A stretch of 64,000 bases of DNA from the NCBI GenBank assembly GCA_009617715.1, contig VTFK01000507.1, positions 62,001 to 126,000 of the forward strand. The letters are read 5' to 3'. A program made the position numbers and the translations under genes. The notes under the pieces were generated by a model. That model did not search any database and was not told where the DNA came from. It saw nothing but the letters and a program-made list of their open reading frames with translations. The number at the start of each line of letters is the position of its first letter. The stretch's first letter is position 1. Positions 13,301-26,201 of the stretch are shown piece after piece. Origin of the DNA: Plectrocnemia conspersa. Lineage: Eukaryota; Arthropoda; Insecta; Trichoptera; Polycentropodidae.

Positions 13301-13532
13301 TTAAAAGTATTTTTATTATTTATTTAATTGCTATTTCATTGATAAATTTCCTTAAAAAAAAAATTATTTATTAATTAAGAATACTTGTAATGTAATACTT
13401 GTAATTATTATAATGTCGATACTATTATTTTAACATATTCTATAAATTTATATTATTTTATGTACATTTTTAAGCATCTTATGTAATTCATAAAATTTAT
13501 ATTAGATATTTTTTGAGATACAGATAATTTAT
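10308..13532. other. Intergenic DNA with CpG-richer islands
   Basis: Less AT-rich unique patches lie at about 10900-11130, 11480-11960 and 12000-12260. The second contains AAGATGGCGG at 11837-11846, and the same core occurs inverted at 10403-10410. This is a YY1/Pho-type motif often seen near promoters. A donor-like AG|GTAATG follows at about 11960. Together these could mark a promoter and 5' noncoding exon, but nothing downstream confirms it. The short open frames here, including a minus one at 12484-12741, have no recognised family. Confidence 0.35.
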
Positions 13533-13676
13533 CGCGCACAATTCACCGCCAGCAATTAACCACCTAAGCACAAGTACCGCAGATGTACGGGATTTCACTT
13601 GGCGTTGCAAATGTACGTAATTTTCATACAACCCATAAGGTATTTTTTTTCTTCTTTTTTTTACGTTTTTTTTATA

Positions 13677-13847
13677 GAGCAATTATTTTATGTATTGCTT
13701 ATTTAAATTGTACTCTAAAAAAAACGAGTTTCTTCGAGTAAATATTCTAAAAATATATCTTATTTTTCTGTTCTATATTTATTATTTACCTTAAAAAAGA
13801 GACAGAAATAGCACTTTTTTTTGAACAACTTTCAAAAAAATATTTCA
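13677..13847. repeat. Direct repeat, copy 1 (about 170 bp)
   Basis: This block, from AATTATTTTATGTATTG to GAACAACTTT plus an A-run, recurs at 14387-14539 in the same orientation with moderate divergence. Both copies lie inside the sequence that interrupts the MITE arm. Confidence 0.75.
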
Positions 13848-14386
13848 ATAAAAGAACTATACTTCTAGTTCTTTTCGATAATACAGCAAATAAGCTGTGA
13901 AATTAATATACAGAACGATAAAATCATTTTTATTATCTCTCGATAAAAGTTTAAATCTCATTACGTTCCATTATTTGTAACCTTCGAAAACAAGCTGTTC
14001 GGAAAATTTCGCTATCACGCGAAAACGCGTGAATGTAATGTGCTACAAATTATTTATATACGGATTTTAAAATACAATTTAATATGTAAAAAAAATAATG
14101 AAATCTACAGATTTTATTAAATAAGTCAAAAGTAATATTCAAATTAAAAAGGGTTTCTTACTATTTTTCTCGATGGTAAAAATTAGCTACCAAAATAATA
14201 ATAAACCAAGCGAGCATTGAAATATATTTTTTTTGCGATATGCGAATATAAATAAATACTTCATTTGCATTTATGTGAGGTGAATATCTGGATTTTTTTT
14301 CTAAGAAAAGTAGTTTGTTGTAGAGAGTTATTCATGGGGTGTTTACTGTTCTAACTAAAAGTAATGCGCGAACAATTTGTTTTATT

Positions 14387-14539
14387 GAACAATTATTTTA
14401 TGTATTGTATATTTAAATTGTAGTCTAAAAAACGAGTTTTTTTAGTACAATTCTAAGAATATATTTTTATTTTTCTGTTCTATATATATTATTTACCTAA
14501 AAAAAGCGGTTTTTTGAACAACTTTAAAAAAATATTTTA
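14387..14539. repeat. Direct repeat, copy 2 (about 150 bp)
   Basis: Partner of 13677-13847. It ends close to the right edge of the interrupting segment, so the pair could be degenerate direct terminal repeats. The left copy does not reach the left edge, which weakens that reading. Confidence 0.75.
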
Positions 14540-14641
14540 GCTATGAAATAGTTTTAATCGCTAACAGTTTACCACCACAGTAATTGATTGCATAAACAAG
14601 TTATAGCCTACAAATGATCGCTAGCATATTTTATCACGAGG

Positions 14642-17059
14642 CAATACATATGATTTATATAGATTTGTTAGTCATTTTAAATTAAAAATAAGTGTATTTT
14701 TAGAATTAAGTGTAGATAAAAATGTAAGTTTTATTCTATATATACCTACATATCCTAGAAAAACATATTTTAAGAATTTATGGCCTATTATTCCCACAGA
14801 TCGGAAATTTGGGGCTCAAGTTTAAGATTAACAATGGACACTGTTTAACCGTATGTTTGCAAAGGACTACCTTTGCTGTGGAAAAAAGCATTTATTTTTA
14901 AGTTACTTCATAACACAAAATTAAATTAAAACGGGAAACAACTATAAACTATTTGCCTATTAGATTTTAAGTTGAAATTATTAAAAGTTGCCTTCAACCC
15001 TTCAAAATGTATTTATGATTGTTATTAAAATGGGATAAATAGTCGCATTTATTATTATTGTTTGGTACCCAGGGCTGGTTCCGCCCGGAGCGTTCCCTAA
15101 CTTTGCCCCCCCCCTTGTACAATTATCTAATACAAAATCTGACCTTCCAAAAAAATCTAAAAGTAACTTAACCTTTTTAGTCCCAGACGATTTATAACTC
15201 TCTGCAACAATTTCTTTTCCATAAAAAAAATCCGAAAATTTACCTTATATAAATTCACAAAGCAAAAGTTGCTGGCCGCTTTCATAGCCGTTATGGCCAA
15301 ACCAGCAATGTGACACAGTGTAGAATTCATAACCATTGGTTTCTGAGCGTGGCGCTGACTTTCTAAGCAAATTGTTATAGTAATAAGGCTCACTGATTCT
15401 GAAAAAGGATTATTGCTATTGATTTTCATTTACCTTATATGATTTAGTATTTTATGTTAGTATTTTAATAATATGAATCAGCATCATTAGTTATGTCGGC
15501 CAAAATTCGATTTTAAAGTGAACACATTCATTATAAATGGTCTATATATACTGACTTTTATTTTATTAGTCATTATTCCTTTACACCCCAGCTCCATAAA
15601 TTTTCTGGTACATTTTTTTTTTTTGTACGTATATAGGTAGATAGGGACAGTGAGAAAATTAACGATTATACAAATATGCAAATATCGCTATTAATTTTTG
15701 CCCAGCAGCAGCATCTGCAGCCGCTGACCCAGATTAATTGCGAAACACAGTGGCGGCGAAATAATTAAATACATATTAGCTCGTTTGGTGGTGTTGGTTC
15801 AATTTATTTATTTAGAGATATTATTATGAGTTGAAATAAAATATAATTCTTGTAATGGAAACTGATCAATTCATAGAAATCTAGCGACAGTGTTCAGTTT
15901 GTAAAGGTAAATATGGTTAAATTGGTTTATTATCGAGTACGAGGTTTTTAAAATCAATTTTCCAGAAAGGGGCGTGTGGATTGTGAAAATTATAGTAGTT
16001 CGAAGAATATATTACAAGCCGCACACAGTACGCTCAGTATAATTATTATATTACATTTAGCTGGAATGATTTTTTTCCCTTAATTTTTCCTCACCCAGTA
16101 GAACTAATTATATTATTTCGTGCTATCCTAACTCGTGACCTGTGAGTGATCCATTTGCTGTAATGCCGTAATTCTCAGAATGAAATATTTTTGTCACATG
16201 TGTAGTTTTATGTTAGTCAGTTTCTAAGTAAACAATTTATTTCAGTGTTGGCAGTAAAAGTCGTTCCAAGTTTATTATGCTACATTTTTATTATTTTAAG
16301 TTTAAAAAACGGTTACTTTAGTGCACTTTATTTATTTTCTCAAATATGCCTTAATTTGATTAAATATTCTACATTAATTTTCACGTAAAATTATCTTCCT
16401 GTATCTTTTAAAAGTACTGTCGATATTGTTTTAATGATAAAATCTTGCCTTTTGCCACTTTTCTCTTAACAAAATATTTTAAAACAGTTTTTATCGTATT
16501 TTTTTTATTATTAATTATGTTGGGCACACATGTATTTTATATAAAATATAATTATGATTTTAAAATAAAAATAGTTATACTTATTTTACGAAATTATTGT
16601 TTTTAGTGACGTAGTAAAATTTAATGTGCTTTTATGAGCTTTTTAAAAAATAGTTGAATTCAGTGTTTTTAAACATAAATAATGAGTAGTGTTGTGAGTG
16701 AACCAGAACAGTAAGCACCACACGAATAACACTCTGCAATGAACCTACTTAAACAACTTAAATTTTTGACCCCTAATACCGGGATAGTACCAAAAAATCT
16801 TGTTTTCGGTATTATTTGCGATTTAAAATATTATAATGGACCGTAATTAATTTTGATTATTTTTAATGAGCAGCAATATACAAATTTAAAAAATAAAATA
16901 GGGGAAGCGGTGCTTCAATAGCTTATGTATGTAAACCCTGCTATTATTGATATGCACTTATATATTTTATTTAACATTATAATTTAAACAAATATTTAAA
17001 ACGTTGTATGTATAATACATATTTTGTTGGTGACAGTTACGTTAGAATGCAAACCATTC
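14642..17059. other. AT-rich intergenic DNA
   Basis: No gene recognised. At about 15068-15115 the sequence CAGGGCTGGTTCCGCCC followed by a C-run looks like one tip of a hAT-type MITE, but I find no partner end. The minus open frames at 15157-15429 and 15487-15681 are not recognised. Confidence 0.4.
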
Positions 17060-17445
17060 AACGTACAACATAAGTGAGGTTAGGTCACGTGTCAAAGACG
17101 ACCGCAGCGCCGCCGAAAAGTGTCAAAACGAACGTGGCCGACAATGCGCAAATTTTCGACCATGGACTCGTTGCGCTCCGTAGCTGCGGACAATTTTCGG
17201 GCCGCGGTAGACAGTTTAGAAGCCCGCGTCGGCACTGCGGCACGTTTGCGCCCCTGGCGAATCGAATTTGCGGTCGGATTTAAATGTTTGACATTACCCC
17301 TCACGGTGAGTTATAAATTCGGGTTGGCAGAAAAATTCGAAACTATCGCTTCTGAACTGAGCGAACTTCCAGCTCGGGCGAATTTCACGCTCTGGGAAAT
17401 AGTACTCACATTAATTGAATTTTTATCAGTACTGCCATACTAAAA
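17060..17445 (+). other. CpG-rich island, possible 5' exon or promoter
   Basis: In strongly AT-rich surroundings this block is rich in CG dinucleotides. It is open in one + frame (17120-17443) and also partly on the minus strand, as CpG-rich DNA often is. It contains CACGTG near 17087 and a good donor, ACG|GTGAGT, at 17305/17306. It could be an upstream noncoding exon of the transporter, whose first coding exon has an acceptor at 30079. Joining them gives an immediate in-frame TGA, so a coding link is excluded in that frame. No protein family is recognised. Confidence 0.3.
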
Positions 17446-20400
17446 ATTCTCAAAATTAATATTTGACTAGAGCACATAAAATAATCTGTGCATGTATATA
17501 TATTATTTATTACATACACACATCAACGATTTATGTCATTCCTCTATACATCCTTTAAATGGTGAAAGTTTGGCAGAGAGCCAACGCGAGTTACAAGCCC
17601 TCAATATCTCACACACTCGTGATATACACGTATAATATATAACTTACATATTATGATGTAACCAATTTTCAAATCATACACAATAACTGGATTTATAAAA
17701 TAAAATATGGTAAATTCATTATATAACGCAATCTCAGCGATGCCAACCTAACAACTCCACGCTGAAAAGGGGAAAATAAATTAAAATCGACCCAACGCAT
17801 GTGAGAAACTCTCTATACATCATTAATCAAAATATAAAGAGTGTGAATAACACCACGGCGGCGGTAACTAATCTAAAAAGTTCAAGGTTGAGGATTACCA
17901 AGAAAAAAAGGAAAAGGATCACGGACTAGCTTATCGGACCCTTTTTTGAGAAAACTTGAAAAGTAAATCTGTCTTCCCCCCTCTTTCAGTTACCCACTCC
18001 AAATATCCTGTCTGAACAACCCCTAACCGGCCCTTTGTTGTTCATGGTTTCGAATGTTTTCCCGGACGCAATCGATTGGAGCGTAATAAACGTGTATAAT
18101 GTATACGTCAATCAAAAAAAAAAAAAAACTCATACGAAGTTAATATATGTGGTAAAAAATAATCAGTATAATAAGGGGATTATGAAAATGCTAATATTTG
18201 TATATCAAAGTACTATATAAATTAATTTTAAATTTCTGTAGCTCCAGGTAAATATAAATATATTTTTTATAGCATAGCAATTCACGGCATTTATTTTCTT
18301 GCGCTTTTTTGCTCTCGTTGGCAGGTTTGGCCATAACGCACCTTTTTTACGCCTTATACGGATTAAAATATATTTATCATTAAATAGTAAAAAATATATA
18401 AAAACGTGCCTTAGCTCGTTCCGAATGACACATTGCCCCGATTAATTGAACACAAATCTTTTTTAACGGCGTCCGTGCGAATATTAGTCTTCCCCCTTCT
18501 GCGATTTTTTCGCGGCGGCAAGAAAGTATCCCCGTGAGCCAAATATATCCCCAACAAGGCGAATAAGGTTTGATTTACAGCCATAATATTGTTTTCCGAG
18601 ATGTATTCTCAATGTTTACCGCCACCGAGGACATGTCTCCCAGTGCCGTTTCTTTTTGTTTCTGCAAAGCCCAATGTTTGTATTTCAATCACGTTTTGGA
18701 CATTTCGCAAAGCCTCGGCCGATATTGAAAATTTATACGAGCGAGCAACGATAACAACGCAAATTTGCGTACATTTTGACACAATTAAAACAAAAAATCT
18801 AGTAGTACTTTACACAAACACGGTCCCTTCTTATAAAAAATAATATCATTGTTCGGTTGATTATGATATCATATACATATACATGGCTAAAAAAATAATT
18901 AAATAAATAATATTTGAAGAATACAAAGATTGGAAGCAAACAGACAAAAAATATTATTTCTGTTCACCCCCATCAAATGGAGCGCAAATTCGTGAATCGC
19001 CTCGAAATTAATTTAATTTGCCGTTTGATTAATCGCTCAAATTCTCAAACAATTAATTGGGCTCGTTCAAAATTTCGCATTAAATAATATGATTCTAATT
19101 TGTTACATTGAAACGGCCGCGATTTGTAATATTTACAGCGTAAACAATAACAGACTTCGATTTATTTTCTTTTATAACAATATTATAATGCGCTTAATAA
19201 ATTAATAATTTCTCATAAATATTATATAAGTAATACGAGGCTCAGAATTTGACGGGCGTCTTAATTCCGAATTAATTACGTATCTCCCGCACTGCTCTTT
19301 TGTATCTCTTCTACTCTCGCGCTTCTCTTGCTCTGCATTGAAAATAATCCATCAACGTTGTGGCTTGGTGGTCAACCGTTTCAAACGCCTAAATGTTGAT
19401 ACAATATTGTAAATGTTGAAATTTTGACAGTCCATCGATATGAAGATTAATAGTAATTTATTACGCATACACTACGCGAAAGGTACATGGACGGATATTT
19501 TTTTGTTATGATCGATCGCATTTTTTTGTTTGCTTTAGTAACACTGCTTTCGCGGATGACAGATCTAAATGTCAAAATGACGTTTATGAAATATTAATAA
19601 AGAACGTGAAATGAAAATATTGAAATTAGTCAGTCGGAAAATATAAAGTAACTTTCTACAATATACGAATATCAACAAGCATTTTTTTACTATAACCGTA
19701 TTTGAAATTACAATATATAAATGTCAAATCTAAATTCATTGATATATTTCAAGGTTATGTAACATTTTAAAAATGATTTTAGCTAATTATCAAGAGGCAT
19801 ATTATAAATAATAAATTTCGAGCAAAGGTGAATGAATTGCGAATATACAAACATAGTATTATGTGATACGCAAGGGAAAGTGTTTGCGGTCAACAAAATT
19901 TGACCGCCATGTTGGCCTTAAGCACTCGGCCATCATCGCTCTGTACACTCTTTTCCTAATTTTCCCCTCAACCAACTTCAATTAATTTTAACTCGGTTGT
20001 AATTATTTTCAACCTAAAAAAACAGCATTAACGAGCCGTCGACGATAAAACGCGAGCGGTTACTAATTTATATATTTTCCGCTGTCGCAAATTCGTGTCG
20101 TATCTGATAAGCGGATTTTATTTATTTATTTATATATATATAGTATATGTATATATTTATATAGGAAAATGTTTTTCTAATAAGACAGGGAAATGGTGCG
20201 GTTGTTTCGTGAATAGGGGGTGATCTGAAAGGACCTCAGGGGTCGGATATGACCCGACAAAGACTTCCTTGGGGGAGATCAATATACCAATTGAGATCCT
20301 CTACGGAATACTCATCCCCATACGTGATAAGTATACGATTTCCTAATATGTGTATATTCGCATGCCAGCAAATTCCGTTGCTCTTATCTTGAAAAAGATA

Positions 20401-22559
20401 AGAAATATCGAATTTTTATTTCAGTACACGTCTGTCTACAAAAAATATATAGCCATTTATTTTTAAACTATCTCTAATATAATACACAATGCAAAAAAAT
20501 GCTCCAAAGTTGAAATATAAAAATAAAAAATTTATCAAATCGACTGTTCAGAACAATGATGTATGTTAATCATTTTAACATAGCGTAGCAAGTTCTGAAA
20601 CGGAGCTAGTATCTTGACAAGCTTTTCTAAAATCAAATTCAATACAAAAAAATCATTAGCTTATAATCGGATATGACAAAAAACTTTAAAGTATAATAAA
20701 TAAAAATTATCTTTTCCAGGGATTTGTCCCATTTTTGCAATATTTTTAATCAACGCATGTCATCGTTACATTTTGACATTTACGTAATTCCAATGTCGAG
20801 GAAAAAAGAGACTGTCCTAATTGAGTTTTCCGGATTTCAGTTTTTCGCATGACAGTTTTAATTGAGCAGCACTGGAACAATTTAATATTCGTGAAGCGGC
20901 AATTAGTCAAATGAATTCGCCAAATTTCGTTAGATCAATATAAAAAATACGCTGGATTTAATCGGTAAAAGCACGTCATAAACTATAGAACGATGTTCTG
21001 TTTGTAAAAAAAGATTGTAAAGGGTAAACTTGAGGCAGGTCAACCCGATTATATTCTTTTTACACTATTTTAAATAGTTTTATCGCAATCACTTGCTAAA
21101 GTACCTGTTGGATATTGTTATAAATCATTTAAAACATTTCAGCTAAGTCATACTTTGACATTTATATATTTAATTTTTATTAGATTTCAGTCCAATGTTT
21201 CACTACTTAGTAGTTGATGATTGTATTTACTCCTTGTAACGCATTAGATTAATGCTTGTTTTCTTGCAACGGAAGATTTATAATAAATAAATATTATTTA
21301 ATACAAATCCAAAACTGTGAAGATGATTTCGTTATATTAAAATCGGGCGAAAATTGTATATATATTAATAATAATAAAAAAACATATTTCAACAATCATT
21401 GTTCGCTTGCCTCAGGTGTACCCTTTTTTATCCCCTTTACCAAAATATCTGATAGAAAGAAAGGGAGGAACGAATCCTCCCGTAAATCCATTGTATTCCG
21501 AATTTTTCACCTACCGTAAAACTTTTGCTTTTCCCCTCGAATCCTCATTGTGAGTCCGGGAGGGAAAGTAATTTAAAATTGTGCTTCATAACGGGTGATA
21601 AATTTCAAGGCTCTATTCAAGTTTCCTTTCGGACCGACAATGCGATTTCAAATTTGAAATGGAAAACGAGCAAAAAAACTGAAAAAAACCGTCCCGATTT
21701 AGACGCGATAAAAATAAAGTTTTTTTATGCTGGCAACACTTTGCGGCGCTTGACAAAACGCTAGCGCATTTGTTTTAACCTTTATGCCTCTCTTAATTGC
21801 TTTAATGCGTTAGTTCATGTGAATTTTAAATTTTGATGTTTTATTATAAATCTTTCGACCTTAACTATAAAATGAATATGTGAATATATAACAGGAATTT
21901 GGGTACGCCATACGTTTTTCGTCATATGTAGTAACCGATTTCGATGTACTATCTTAGGCGGACTACAGATTACATCGGTATATATAAAAAACGCCTTTAG
22001 ATGTTAGGATTTGTCTTAAAAACGTCCATAAATTGAGGAGCTCGATAACACATTGTACTTTGTATAATTATTTATTGCGCAGTGCCATTGAGCTGTTTCT
22101 TTGATCAAATTGCAAAATAATTCAAGTGAATCACTTATAGTAAAAAGGCCAAAAAGGATTTTCGGATTTCTGAACATATTTATATCCCACAAAATTCTCA
22201 CAAGATATGCTTGGATATGCTTCCCACGAGTTAATAATAAATATGTGCAATCCGGTGTGCTTGGTATTGATTTTCTTTCATCCAGCTACTCGCAGTTGTT
22301 CGACACTTTGTGATCTAGCCAATAATATAATTAATGTAAATATGTTTTTGTTTATTTTCTGTGCATTTTGCACTGGCTATTAAACTCTGAGCAAGTATTT
22401 GAATAAATAAACTCATAGTGTTGTGGAGTTTTTGTCGTGTAGTTTCACCACTACTCGAAAAAATAGTTTACACACACATTATACACCATGTAATAAATTC
22501 CCAACTATATGAACGAATAAGAAAAACATATTTTTCATTAGTCCCTAGTAGAAAAACCA
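17446..22559. other. Intergenic DNA with scattered unique islands
   Basis: No supported gene. Less AT-rich, non-repetitive patches lie at about 18420-18800, 18960-19080 (several TAAT homeodomain-type cores), 19850-20110, 20750-20950 and 21540-21780. In insect genomes such patches are candidates for enhancers, but only cross-species comparison can show that. The short open frames are not recognised. Confidence 0.35.
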
Positions 22560-22900
22560 TTTTGTTTATTACGTCAGTCGCAAGATGGCGCAGGTTCGCA
22601 TTCGGTCCGATGCAAAAACAATATTCGACTGACCCGAAAACGAAAATACGTTTTTGGATGGGTTTTTTCGCTCATCGTCCGATCAATCTTGGCCGTCGAC
22701 GGATGAAAAAATACGAGGATCTTGATACGGTAGGATTGACCCCGTCGATATGGCCGGTCGTTCAAGGGTTTTACGGCCTCCCGGGGAGGCATAATGATTC
22801 GAATTGTTCTGTTACGCACGGATCACCGGCCAGTCGGTCTGATTCGAATAAATACCCTAACAATAAATACCCTGACCCCTGTTGTTGTAGACGATGAAGG
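22560..22900. other. CpG-rich unique island
   Basis: A CG-rich block with AAGATGGC at 22582-22589 and open frames on both strands (+ 22418-22897, - 22574-22819). Neither translation resembles a known family, and the + frame begins in plain AT-rich sequence. I regard it as a possible regulatory or promoter island rather than a gene. Confidence 0.3.
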
Positions 22901-23061
22901 TACAGTGGAATCTTTAGGTTTTATTAATATTATACTTGATTCAACTATTATCGTTATAGCATGACAGGAACTTGTTTTATATGTAAGAACGAGGTTACAA
23001 TCAATATATACAAGAAGGTATTATAACAACACCAATCTGAGTATATATTTTATTATACAAA

Positions 23062-23180
23062 AATCACAATAGATCAGTGACTAATAGCAAAAATATCTGG
23101 GATTGAATCCCACATGGACACTAGTGTTAAACATCACAAATTAGGTTTTCCTAGATTTTTCTAATCTCACAAAAGAAGAC
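23062..23180 (+). repeat. tRNA-like SINE copy
   Basis: The A-box-like ATAGATCAGTG, the B-box-like GGGATTGAATCCC and the body TTAGGTTTTCCTAGATTTTT follow in the same order as in the minus-strand copy at 7.85-8.03 kb. It is shorter between the boxes than that copy. Boundaries are approximate. Confidence 0.5.
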
Positions 23181-23404
23181 AAAAAATTAAATGGTCAGAC
23201 TTTGGGTTAGAATAAAAATCAAATCTCGCTCAGAATTTTAATAATTGCCTGGTCATAATTATATTAATCGGAGTAGTATAAATATCAAATGGTCAAGATA
23301 AAAATAGAATCATCATTTAAAATCAGAATTTAATTAGAGGAAGATCCTATGACTAAAAAAATATTATAACATTTATAAATAAAAATGGGCATTAAATTAT
23401 TTAT

Positions 23405-23490
23405 TTTTCCGTCCCGCCAGTGTTATCAGAGTGCCGCCAATTTGGCCATAATAAACCTGAATAAATACATATAGATAGGCTCCTACATTA
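23405..23490. repeat. Dispersed repeat (GTGCCGCCAA family)
   Basis: The core AGTGTTATCAGAGTGCCGCC, then AATTTGGCCATAATAAA and a TAGGCTCC-like end, recurs at about 54.93-55.00 kb and 55.19-55.26 kb. This looks like a conserved end of an unnamed mobile element. Confidence 0.6.
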
Positions 23491-23549
23491 TAAATAAGTT
23501 TTTTCAATTATAATAATAATAAAGTATTTTTATAAAATAAATAAGACAC

Positions 23550-23659
<110 letters not shown>

Positions 23660-24964
23660 CAATAAATTAAATGTTTATTTCTTTTTAACAGTTAATGATC
23701 CTTTGACTACTGATATTAACTTTGAGATTATAATGGCATTTTACTAAAATCAGAAAAATTTAATCTTTGCGATATCAAAACAACGCTTATTACTACATAA
23801 AAATACTGTTAAAAATATTAAATGAAAGCTTATTTCAAGCACCTTTTTATGATGAAATACTATTTAAAAAGCATTTATAAAAAATCATGTAAACACTATG
23901 ACCACATCAAAATATACAGGAATGAAAATTATAAAAAATAAGTAAAAACTTATGTTTAATATTTTTTATAAATACTATTTACAAAGTAAATAAAAAATCT
24001 CAAATAGAACGCAGACTTTTATCCCACTGACCGAACTAAAACAAACATGAAATTACCGCATATTTACCAATTAATTAAAGGGCACAGGAGCTAGATACGA
24101 AAGCCAGATGCAAACAACCATTGCCTACGCAATGAAAGCAATATTTGCACAATGGTTTTCATTAATTGCTCTCTATCGATTCTATCCAAACGTGAACAGT
24201 TTTAGAGGCTCTAAAGCGACCGGCGAGTATATTTATGTATGTTAATGGTCTTTTATGGCGTTGTCATATGACCAGATAAAATATCGTAAGGACATGGCAA
24301 ACAAAGAGAAACAGGTTTACCTCAAACTGGTGACCCTGACCCTGAAAAAATGGGAACGGCTGGACTTTGGTTAACACATTCAAGCATCTGCAAATTTTAA
24401 AGTTCTTTATGGAGTGATAGGTGTTACACGACAATAGCACACTAAGGAATGAATTACATGTTAATATTCCTTTTAGATTTTCAATTGGGCTTATATAATA
24501 TGTTCAATATGAATGGAATCTCAAGACTGTTTATATGCGAAAATAAAATTAATACAAAAATCGCGAATGAGCTATTTATTTCGTGAAACTAACTATCAAG
24601 TTATTTCAATCCTCAGTTTTGTTTAAAAAAATCCATCAAATATATAATAGGCAAGAAATGGCAATAGCAATGTGTAATTTTGAGTACTCATATTAGTAGA
24701 TTTATGGTCCCCATCCTCTCTAGTCTGCAGAAGAAAAATTACCGTTATATTAAGGTTACATTTCTGCAAAATTACATACGGTGATAGAAATGTATACGAT
24801 TATTTCTGAAATGAATATTTATAATATTTTTTAAAACATACTAATATTATAATGTAATGGGGGCTAAATCATAGTAGTTTATTTCTATTGTTATTCTTAT
24901 AAAAATCGGTCCGTGACCATCATAGTTGGAACATCTAGAGATTTGGCAACATTGCACTTGTCAT
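23660..24964. other. AT-rich intergenic DNA
   Basis: No gene, RNA or clear mobile element recognised. Confidence 0.4.
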
Positions 24965-25080
24965 TTATTTATTTATTGGAATTAAATTAAGATCATTGTT
25001 ACAAGTTATACCAACGCGTAACAATGGTCAAAATAATACATAATATTTTTATAATACACAAAATATAATAAAGAATATGT
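24965..25080 (-). mobile_element. Non-LTR element 3' end fragment
   Basis: On the minus strand the block ACAATGATCTTAATTTAATT followed by a (TAAA)-type tail at 24965-24980 matches the 3' termini of the copies ending near 34.28 kb (minus) and 28.21 kb (plus). It is a 5'-truncated 3' UTR fragment, the usual product of incomplete target-primed reverse transcription. Confidence 0.6.
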
Positions 25081-26201
25081 TTCAATACATAATGAAATTA
25101 AAGCATTTGCTGAAATTTTTTAGTTAGATTACAAATTAACTCTCAATAATATAGTATTTATTAAAACATAACCATATAGCAATCGGCATATATAAATAAT
25201 TTTTATTTTTCTCTAAAGCAATATTCCAGGCGTTTTCTTCCTATATAATTTATTACACCCGGTGGCTGAAAATGTTGACATTGTCACTGTATATATTTAA
25301 ATTTTTACTGTTATGCAATGTTTTTGAGAAAAATAATTTTATTCTGGCAACAGTAATAGCATACCGTCAGCTTACTAATGACGGAATAATCACGATGTAA
25401 AATTTTGGCCTTAGAAGAATACTTTGCTTCTGATACTATATTATTAATAATTAAAATAAATTTTGAACACATCAACACAAAGTAGTAACTACGTTCCATA
25501 TCAAAAGACGATAAATAATAATATAAAAGTTTGATATTCCTGGAATGGATTTTTTTACAGCGTCGCGAATGTCCGCATTCTTTTAATTTCGCCATTCGTT
25601 GGAAGAGCAATTTTCAACTGCGGGATCAAATTTTGGAAGAAAAAAACACGACAAGATAATAATTGAAAAGCGGAATTTTCCAGGGAGACTGTTGCCATAA
25701 CCGCCCCAGAGACAGCGGAAAAGAGATGGGGGGTCAGGGTCCATGGCAATCTCTTTTTCCTCACGTCTTCGCCGCTTTAAAGTTTTACGATCCCTGCGAG
25801 CGTGTATCGCCGCTTTATATTATCGCCATAACCCGGCGGCGGGCTTAACGTCTTCCGCTAGAAATTAACTTGATTAAATTTTGGTGGATTTAATTAAAAA
25901 TCATAAGGCCATGATATGTGGAAATGTAACATTAAAATTATGATTAATTCGATTATTCTTAAATTAAGAAACGTGATACATTGATAAGCATACACACGTG
26001 ACATCAGTTTTTGACACAAGTTGTATATTCTTGATTATTTTTCATTGTTTCCAGAAGAAAACCGCAATTTCAGGATTCAATATTTTGGTCTATGAAAGAG
26101 CTTATGGAATTGTTGAATGCCCATTGAAATTTATGACTGTTTTATTATATGTTTATTTAGTCATTGTCTTTATATTGACAGATTAAAAATATGATTAATT
26201 C
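25081..26201. other. Intergenic DNA with one CpG-richer island
   Basis: The patch at about 25550-25870 is GC-richer and unique, with overlapping open frames on both strands but no recognisable family. The remainder is AT-rich with nothing to report. Confidence 0.35.

Larger units (their letters stand above)
13533..14641 (+). mobile_element. Split copy of a long-terminal-repeat-arm MITE
   Basis: Positions 13533-13559 and 14555-14641 together match the left arm of the 33.38-33.94 kb inverted-repeat element: ATTCACCGCCAGCAATTAA in the first part, then the block ending near CATATTTTATCACG in the second. About one kilobase of unrelated sequence interrupts the arm. TTAA is present at both junctions (13556-13559 and 14553-14556). 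That would fit a TTAA-duplicating insertion, but the inserted ends show no piggyBac-like terminus. No right arm is found downstream. Confidence 0.5.

Noticed and set aside
13556..14556. piggyBac insertion from the TTAA at both junctions
   Set aside because: The inserted ends do not start with the CCC-type piggyBac terminus, no inverted repeats were found, and TTAA is common in AT-rich DNA.
22418..22897. 159-codon + strand open frame
   Set aside because: It begins in AT-rich non-coding-looking DNA, overlaps an open frame on the other strand through a CpG-rich block, and has no family resemblance or splice context.
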